Assembly (NCBI RefSeq): GCF_017591435.1
Contig: NC_059304.1
Span: forward strand, 29,012,520-29,076,519
DNA: 64,000 bases
Direction: 5' to 3'
DNA from: Portunus trituberculatus
Lineage: Eukaryota > Arthropoda > Malacostraca > Decapoda > Portunidae
Shown: piece by piece, positions 56,782 to 64,000 of the stretch
Layout of the letters: each line of letters opens with the position of its first letter
How positions within the stretch are numbered: the first letter of the stretch is position 1
Notes under the pieces: generated by a model
What the model saw: the letters and a program-made list of their open reading frames with translations, nothing else
What the model was told of the DNA's origin: nothing
The model's database searches: none
Translations under genes and position numbers: made by a program

Positions 56782-58515
56782 ATGGCACGAACGTCTCTAC
56801 CACCACAAGGACCACTGCTACTAACGGCTGAAGGTTGGAAGAAGTTTAAGTTTGAATGGGAAAACTACTTGGAGGGTGCAGAACTCACCGAGAAGTCGTC
56901 ACGAGTGAAAGCTGCTTACTTCTTGTTGTTTTGTGGAGCTGCTGCTCAGGAACGGTACAAATCGTTTACTTGGGTACAAGAAAACGACAAGCATGACATT
57001 GACAAGATCCTGAGGAAGTTTGAGGAGGAGTTGATGCCGACTGAAAATAGGTGTATTGAGAGATTTGTGTTCAACACTCGGCAACAACAAGGTGAACCAG
57101 TGGCCGAGTTTGTTGCGGCCTTGCGACGTCTCGCTTCCACTTGTCAGTTTGAAAAGATGACGCCTGAAAATATCAACGAAGAGCTCATCCTCGGCAAGTT
57201 GGTGTGTGGTTTACCAGACAGTGCAGTGTGTCATTGCTTGTTGGAGGAAGGTAACAATTTGACCTTGGACAAGGCCATCACCATAGTTCAGTGTGCCAAG
57301 CAAGTGGCTCAACACTCGCGTGTTCTCAAAGGGGAAAATGTGGAACAGTGTACAGTGTCTACAAAAGTGTCTGTAGTAAAACAGTCTGTGATGACACCTC
57401 TCCATGAGTCCTCGGCGCCTCACTCTGGGACTCAGTGTCCGAACTGTGGGGGAGACAGGCACTCCTTTACGTTTTGTCCCGCCCGTGGGAGGCAGTGTTT
57501 CAGTTGTGGGAAGTGGAATCACTTCAGCAGTGTTTGTCGGGGTCGATGGCCGAGGGATTATGCGTCACCACGAAAAACAAACTGGGTCAATGCCATCAAC
57601 AGCATCGGTCGGCTGGACGCCGCCACTTGTGAGTATCAGCTGGATAAGAAGAGTGTTCAGTTCTTAGTTGATTGTGGAGCTGAAGTCAATGTTATGCCAG
57701 TGAACATTTACAAAGCCACCACAGGTGATAGCATGATGACAAAGGTGAACCCCACCCACGCAGCAGTTCTCAGAGGCTACGAAGGTTCGGTTGTCCCCAC
57801 ATATGGAACTGTGAAGCTTCGTCTCCACAACGCCCCACGCAAGCCACTGATTTTGTTCTATATTGCAGAACGGTCTTCAGGTGCTCCTGCGGAGCCAATT
57901 ATGGGCTTGAACACCAGCCTTGAATTAGGGTTGATCACACTTAACCTGGACGTCCAGCTGCAATCTACAAGGAAGAGTGTGTGTGTAATCAGCAACATGA
58001 TAGTCACACCAAGAAAGAAATGGAAAGAAATTAAGGACGTAACTGAAGAGTTTCCGGATGTGTTTGACTCCACAACTGTAGGCGACTTAGGAGTGACACA
58101 TCACATCAAGTTGAAGCCCGACGTGCACCCGGTAGTCCACGCTCAACGACGCGTACAAGAACCGATACATGAAAAAGTTAGAGCTCATCTGGATGAACTG
58201 GTGAAAAAAGAGGTCATCACACCGGTAAACGAGGCTACTGATTGGATAGGTTCGCCAGTTATTGTTCTCAAGAAAAATGGTTCTGTTCGATTATGTTTGG
58301 ATGTAAAGGAGCTTAACGCTGCGATTTGCAGGGAGCACTACACCATACCCACTGAACAGGAAGTATCGTCACGCCTGGCAGGTGCCCGCGTGTTTTCACT
58401 GTTTGATACACGGCAAGGCTTCCACCATATTCGCCTCGATTACGAATCCAGTTTACTGTGCACCTTTAACACACCTTTAACACTGTCGTGCATTCCACGA
58501 GCGCTGTCGCAGTAA
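56782..58515 (+). pseudogene. Gypsy gag-protease and N-terminal reverse transcriptase
   Basis: 577 residues from the ATG at 56782, 30 bases after the LTR. Residues 1-200 form the gag capsid region (WKKFKFEWENYLEGAEL). Two zinc knuckles of form C-x2-C-x4-H-x4-C follow at about residues 219-232 and 238-251. The protease active site reads FLVDCGAEVNVMP near residue 293, with Cys where DTG/DSG is usual, and PIMGLNTSLELGL follows. Reverse transcriptase begins near residue 475 (WIGSPVIVLKKNGSVRLCLD) and reaches FSLFDTRQGFHHI (motif A). It breaks off at CTFNTP, followed by unrelated residues and a stop. The YxDD motif region is deleted. Confidence 0.85.
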
Positions 58516-59203
58516 AAATATTAGACTTAACAGCGCTAAAGTTCAATTCAAGACTCGTGATATAATCTACATGGGTCACAGACTCACGCCACAAGGAATG
58601 AGTCCGGATCCCTCGAAGATTACAGCTATCAGGGACATGCCACCGCTGCAGGATGTGTCACAACTGCGTGGATTTCTCAGCACTGTAGCGTATTTAGCGA
58701 GATACCTACCCCGTTTGTCAGCTGTGGCAGAACCTCTTCGTGCTCTACAGAAAAAGAATAAGGAGTTTCAGTGGTCTCCAGCATTACAGAAGACTTTTGA
58801 AGAAATTAAGAAGCTCATTACGACAGCCCCAGTACTGCAACACTATGATCCGCGGCTGCCTGTCACACTTCAGTGTGACGCTTCAGGCTACGGACTGGGA
58901 GCAGCCATACTGCAAGAAGGAAAGCCTGTCGTGTACGCATCCCGCTCCTTGACATCCGCTGAGAAGAACTACGCACAGATAGAAAAGGAGATGCTCGCCA
59001 TTGTGTTTGCTACTCAACGCTTCGATCAACTCGTTTACAGCCTACCAGTAATTCAAGTCCAGACGGACCATAAGCCTCTGGAGAGCATCCTATGTCGCCC
59101 TATCAACAATGCTCCCAACAAGCATCTGCAGAGTATGATGCTCAAACTACAACGTTACAACCTGGACACTCACTACGTCTCAGGAAAACAACAGTACCCA
59201 TAG
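58514..59203 (+). pseudogene. Gypsy RT connection and RNase H
   Basis: After the deletion the pol reading resumes in another frame with NIRLNSAKVQFKTRD and MGHRLTPQGMSPDP, then the thumb (FLSTVAYLARYLPRL) and RNase H with LQCDASGYGLGAAIL, AQIEKEMLAIVFA and VQTDHKPLESI (Asp, Glu, Asp catalytic positions). It ends at a TAG created by a one-base shift near 59197, where integrase continues in the third frame. Confidence 0.85.
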
Positions 59204-59205
59204 CC

Positions 59206-60642
59206 CATACACTGAGCCGGCAACTGCCAAGTTGCACTGAAAAACAGCAGTCAGTTTTTACCATCAGTTTAGAACAACACAAGTTAGCACTTGATTTAGC
59301 AGTAACACCAGCATCCCTTCTAGATCTGCAGAATGAGACTGCTAACGACGAGGAACTTCAGGCTGTAATTTCAGCTATTCAGTCGGGCAAGTGGGATTCT
59401 ACCATAGTGGAAGATTTTAGGCCGTCCAAGAATGAGCTCACCACGCAAAATGGGCTCGTTTTCAAGGGGGCAAAATTAGTTATACCTTGGGGAGCTCGGC
59501 ACAAGATTCTAGGCAGTTTACATACCACACACTGTGGTATAGAAGCCACCAGACGTAGAGCCTGGGATCTGTATTTTTGGCCACGTATGAATCAACACGT
59601 GAACGATCTCGTGAAGGGCTGCTCCATCTGCGCCGCAGTCCAGCCATCACAGCAGCGTGAACCATTATTATCTCACAAGAGTCCCAAAACTCCGTGGACA
59701 AAGGTGGGCATGGATATCTTTGAATTTAGAGGCAGACACTATTTTATTATGACAGACTACTCCACTAACTGGTTTGAGGTTTCAGACATGCATCGGATCA
59801 CTACACACGCTCTGATTGACCAGTGCCGGTTTCAGTTTGGTGGGCACAGCGTCCCCTTGACAGTCGTGGCGGACAGTGGAACACAGTTTCGGTCGGCTGA
59901 GTTTGCGAGGTTTGCCAGGGAATGGAATTTTGAGATCGTTTTATCTAGTCCGCATTATCATCAATCTAATGGGAAAGCGGAAAATGCAGTCAAGACAGTA
60001 AAACGCATCTTGCAGAAGTGCCATTTAGGCAACCAAGATCCTATGCTAGCAATCCTGGAATGGCGAAACACACCCAGTGAACAAACAGGCGTGTCCCCAG
60101 CTCAACGCTTGTTCGCCCGTCACTGCCGCACACATCTACCAGTGAGTCAGGAGCTGTTGTTACCAAGAGCAGATATTGAAGGACGCGCATATGATAAACA
60201 TCAACAGGCAAGGAAAATACAGGCGGAATACTATAATCGTACTACTAAACCCTTACCACCATTACCTACAGGAAGCCAGGTAGCACTTCAAGTACCAGGC
60301 AGCACGTCGTGGGTACTGGGAACGGTAATCCGATCGTTGCCGTACCGCTCTTATGAAGTGGAATCAGGAGGCGGGTGTTACAGGAGAAACAGGAGGCATC
60401 TACGTCCCACATTAGTTCCACCAGCAACCCCGCCTGCTTCTCACCTGCATAGTAATCTTTGTCCCAGACGCCTCTCATTCGACATGGACAGCATAGGGGA
60501 GACGATAGAACAGCATCACGGCAGCGGGGAACAGATGATGTCACCGAAAACTGAATCTGTGGCACAGGATCTGCCTCCAGCTGCACCTCCACGCAGATCA
60601 TCACGCATAAGCAGCCCCCCAGAGCGATACACGGCCTGCTAA
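59206..60642 (+). pseudogene. Gypsy integrase
   Basis: Intact from about residue 40 of the open frame. The HHCC zinc domain (HTTHCGIEATRRRAW ... GCSIC) lies at 59520-59635. The catalytic core has VGMDIFEF (59710), VADSGTQFRS (59870) and NGKAENAVK (59970), the D, D and E of the DDE triad. A basic C-terminus with LPTGSQVALQVPGS and RRNRRHLRP follows, then a Pro/Ser-rich tail to the TAA at 60640-60642. Joins cDNA to host DNA with a 5-bp duplication. As read, the integrase itself has no stop and could be functional if expressed. Confidence 0.85.
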
Positions 60643-60713
60643 CTATTTCATGTCTATGTATAATCTCTATCGATGTAACTCGTAGTATATCGTTTAATAT
60701 AAATTTTTACTTT

Positions 60714-60728
60714 GTAGAGAGGGAGGGA
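60714..60728 (+). promoter_or_regulatory. polypurine tract of the Gypsy element
   Basis: GTAGAGAGGGAGGGA directly precedes the 3' LTR, the expected primer site for plus-strand DNA synthesis. Confidence 0.75.
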
Positions 60729-61131
60729 TGTTACGAGAACGTGCTGAGTAGCTGTTGGAATAGTGCATCAATAGTTAATTATCTGCTCGGTACGGAGTAA
60801 GCAAGTAATCGGAGCGCCAAGCGAGGCGACCACGACACTGAGGGCTGGACGCTGGGCAGTTCACCAACCACCACTGACAGGCTCACCACCACCTCTTGCC
60901 CTGTCCCTCGCCAAGGCCCACGTGTCGCTCACCACCAGCTTCCCTCACTGTCTGCCGCCCTTACCAGTCTGGCGGCCCTTCTTGTCATCGCGTGGACCCA
61001 ACACACCCCACTCACCACCACAGCCCAGCGGCCCCCTGCTTTAGTGCTTCGTGTCAAGTGACTCGTGGTGTATTGTAAATAAATTCCAGTTACGGGAACA
61101 TCCTGCTTTCACTTACCACCATAACGTTACA
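60729..61131 (+). repeat. 3' LTR (403 bp)
   Basis: Same length as the 5' LTR with six substitutions (near 60811, 60938, 60947-60948, 61007 and 61015). Followed by the GCATC duplication. Confidence 0.9.
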
Positions 61132-61157
61132 GCATCATAGTACAATAAAAGGGTTAA

Positions 61158-61977
61158 CCCGTACAGCGTCAGAGACGTACGAGATACGTCGGCTACTCTG
61201 AGCAAACCGGGCGTCAGAGACGTATGAGATACGTCGGCGAGCTTCCTTGTGTTTTCGGAGGTATTGCGGCCTCAAAACCTACCAGTATACTGCCATCATG
61301 CACTGTAGATATTGCTCATGCTGCCTCTTCGTCCCTGCTAACATGAATGCTTCCTGTATTTATTTATTACATATCTGAACTTTAGCAGTTTCTGCTGCCT
61401 TCAGCTCGGTGTAGTGGTAAACTGACACCTCAACTCCACTAATATGAACGCAGCGTAATTTCCATTACTTACTTTCACCATTTCAGATGTTTTTGGTAAC
61501 TGTTATATTGTGGTAGTGAAAACTTTGTATGACATAAATAAGAATTTTCCAATCGCTTTGTTATAAGGAAAAACAAGTCCATATTACTCAGAAGATACAT
61601 GCACCACGAAGGCAACACTCCCTCGTGATATCTCGTGTCTATTTTTAGCCACAAACACTCCCAAACAGCAAAACATGACATATTGTTTTCTTTCAACTCA
61701 GGAACGATATTATGCATGTGTCCAACTCAGGGATCGACTGGTGAGAAACGAGGAAGCAAATAAACTATAGTCACATAAGGCTTTGCTAAGTCGCTAACCT
61801 TAGCGCAAAACATCTCGCACCAATTAATACCACTTCCAGTCATTTCTGGGAGGAATGACTGTCATTTTCATTTGTTTCACATCATTTAAGACTGGTTTAG
61901 CAAAAAAAAAAAAAAATCCATGATGTGGCCAGCACTGGCAAAATCACAAAGTCTCAGATCTGCTGACACTGTACGGG
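61158..61977. mobile_element. piggyBac-like MITE, 820 bp, TTAA target duplication
   Basis: TTAA at 61154-61157 and 61978-61981; ends CCCGTACAGCGTCAG and, from the right, CCCGTACAGTGTCAG (14 of 15 match). The empty site (GGTTTAATGAAAG) is visible in copies 1, 2 and 4. Two 26-bp direct repeats near the left end (61168-61193 and 61213-61238, GTCAGAGACGTA(C/T)GAGATA...) differ at one base. No transposase reading frame. Confidence 0.85.
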
Positions 61978-62289
61978 TTAATGAAAGTAAAAATTATGAA
62001 GTTAAACATTTAGGTAATTTAATTTAAGTCATTATAATGTACACTAATGTATGTATGTACGTAACTTTATAATGTTGATGATCTTAACTTTATGAAGGGA
62101 GGGAGAGTGAAACGGAAAATACACTAACCGGCAACCTATGGAATGTAAACAAAGTGCGCATCATGGTACCGCATACAAAACTTATGTACCACATTTCCAC
62201 AAGGCTTTCCATTTTATCCATTGTAGAGTCACGAGTTCAGGTGGTTCTTTTAGCTTTCAAGGAAGATGCGGTCTCACCAGCCTTCTTAA

Positions 62290-62606
62290 CCCGTAAACTG
62301 CGGCATTCACATTCAGAGGGTGTCTCCTGGTGCGGCTAAATCAGCGAACGATTGACTTTCACTGAAAGATATATACTTTATAAAGATGTGTCACAGATAC
62401 TTCATTTCACAATTCTGTAACTCAAAATTTACTGTAGCTACCATATTTCTAAGTATTTTTCGCCACAAAAATGGATTTCTGGCAGGATCTAGAGGCATTG
62501 TGGAGAGCGGGATGGGAGGGGGGAGGTAGGGGGAGGAGGCAGGGAGGATACACACAGACCGCTTATTGCCACTGTTCGTCGACGGGACAGTGTTTTCAAC
62601 GCTCGA

Positions 62607-62674
<68 letters not shown>

Positions 62675-62901
62675 CTTGCTTCAAGAGAAATAAATGATAA
62701 AACAAAAGTATTTTATTTCTATAATGGCAATTTCCGTATAAGTAATATTCTTTCCATTATTCTGACACTAATATTTTGAATCGCAAATGAAGTAAATGGC
62801 ATCAAAGTATATTGAGTAAACAACATACATATGGAATGGATAAATTGGTTAAGTAAAATGCATATGCACTGGTTATTGTTCTAGCCCCTATTGTTTTACA
62901 T

Positions 62902-62979
<78 letters not shown>

Positions 62980-63097
62980 TTTGTTCAAAATAAATAAGTG
63001 AAACTAAAATACTACTCTTTTGCTTGGTTCACAATAAATAAAGTAACGAAATATTAGTTCCGTGTAAGCCACAATAACATACATATCATACTATATA

Positions 63098-63181
<84 letters not shown>

Positions 63182-63629
63182 GATGAGTCATGTCTCATGA
63201 CGCGATGCGGGCGGGCCGACACGTCTGACAGTGTTACAAACGTCTAGTGAAGATGGTCTTGTTTCCATAATCTTATTCGCTTTATCTCTTTTCTATTGTA
63301 CAAAAACAACTTCTATACTACTACATTATAGCTTCCTCTTACCATACATGAGACTCAATCTCTAATATCTATGAAAGGAATGCAATGTCGACTAAATAAA
63401 ATAAAAACATAGTGTTTCATTGTTTTCCTTTATAAATATGATATAAATAACCAAATTCTTATTAGAAGGATATAAATTACTAAAAGAAAGGTTATTAGAA
63501 CACAAAAAAATAATTTCAAAGAAATACGAATCACGGGAACTTTATGGTGCCTGTTTAAAAAGAGCGCTTCCAGAAGGCGTACAGCAGTTTGCCGCCAAGC
63601 CACCCAGAAGGCGTACAGCAGTTTTCGGG
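62290..63629. mobile_element. second TTAA-flanked MITE, 1340 bp
   Basis: TTAA at 62286-62289 and 63630-63633; ends CCCGTAAACTGCGGC and, from the right, CCCGAAAACTGCTG. The empty site CTTCTTAATAGAGTC is seen in the other copies. It contains two (CT)n arrays (62610-62672, 62906-62975), a compound (TG)n(GA)n (63102-63181), and a direct repeat AGAAGGCGTACAGCAGTTT at 63571 and 63607. No coding. Confidence 0.8.
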
Positions 63630-64000
63630 TTAATAGAGTCTGCTGACTTGAAAATAGTAGGCAGTAGGTGGAGTCAAGATGGTGGCAAGCAATGTTATTA
63701 GTTTTCTGGCCTCTCTTTTGTCTGTGAATAATACCCAGCTTCACTTCAAGAGTAAGACACTTCCTGGTGTTCTTAGGAATGTTAGGCCACATTGCAGGGC
63801 ATTTTGGTGGTAAGTTGAACTAGGGAAGATGAGCTGCTGGTGACACAGCGCTGTTATGTTTTGACTGGGGAGTGAGTGGTGCGCGTGATCTTGATCTTGA
63901 TCTTGATGCTACAGGTGACGCAGAATTTCTTCTGAGTCAGGCCTTTGTATCGGCAGCACCTGTGTTGTCAACGAGAGGCTTGATCTTGATCTTTATTCTA

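Larger units (their letters stand above)
56349..61131 (+). mobile_element. Ty3/Gypsy LTR retrotransposon, young but defective
   Basis: 4783 bp bounded by 403-bp LTRs and a 5-bp GCATC target duplication (56344-56348, 61132-61136). The order gag, protease, reverse transcriptase, RNase H, integrase is that of Ty3/Gypsy. Two CCHC knuckles and a shared gag-pol frame suggest the Mag-like group (inference). The LTRs differ at 6 of 403 positions, indicating a recent insertion. A deletion removes the centre of the reverse transcriptase, and a 1-nt shift separates RNase H from integrase, so this copy cannot supply its own polymerase. Confidence 0.9.
56209..64000 (-). mobile_element. Tigger-derived element, copy 6, split by three insertions and cut by the window end
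   Basis: Left terminus CAGGCAACCCTCGCTTAAC at 56209. Its own sequence is 56209-56348, 61137-61157, 61982-62289 and 63634-64000, collinear with copy 1 up to the SINE-like unit (CTTGATCTTGATCTTTATTC) at the window edge. Insertions: Gypsy element (56349-61131, GCATC duplication) and two TTAA-flanked MITEs. The transposase remnant is on the minus strand (63792-63650 and 62290-62150). Confidence 0.8.

Overview
This is repeat-saturated eukaryotic (animal) DNA. The dense (TA)n, (GA)n and (TG)n arrays, the CR1-like and Jockey-like LINEs and the many Tigger/pogo-type elements resemble what is seen in decapod crustacean genomes. That placement is inference from repeat style, not from a marker gene.

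Only one host gene is recognised. It lies on the minus strand and is a homologue of ZC3HC1/NIPA. One exon (27443-27696) carries the first half of its C3HC zinc finger and the next (14181-14395) carries the second half. The two splice ends are phase-compatible and are separated by a 13.0-kb intron made largely of transposons. Other exons were not found, so much of the window may be intron or flank of this gene.

Layout: 1-5880 holds fragments of CR1-like LINEs, including one copy with the geometry of a twin-priming 5' inversion and an ORF1 with an SGNH esterase. 5884-13925 holds piggyBac-like and Tigger-like DNA elements, Jockey LINE pieces and a 1.33-kb solo LTR, nested in one another. 14181-27696 is the ZC3HC1 exon pair with its intron, which contains three CR1-like copies in tandem separated by (TG)n, a 1-kb palindrome inside a Tigger-like element, and a decayed Tigger. 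28157-33039 is a Tigger-like element hosting a Harbinger-like MITE and a nearly full Jockey ORF2. 33129-56208 is a chain of TA-target elements joined by (TA)n arrays, including five copies of a ~1.05-kb Tigger derivative that keeps only the N-terminal helix-turn-helix remnant, a LINE with an ORF1 esterase (39479-43830), and a decayed full-length Tigger (53515-56182). From 56209 to the window end a sixth copy of the derivative is split by a young Gypsy LTR retrotransposon (403-bp LTRs, 6 differences) and by two TTAA-flanked MITEs.

Every LINE, LTR and transposase reading frame examined carries a frameshift, stop, deletion or truncation, so none looks autonomous as read here. The most informative signals are target-site ones: LINEs in (TG)n, TA elements at (TA)n, TTAA and GCATC duplications, and filled versus empty repeat copies.
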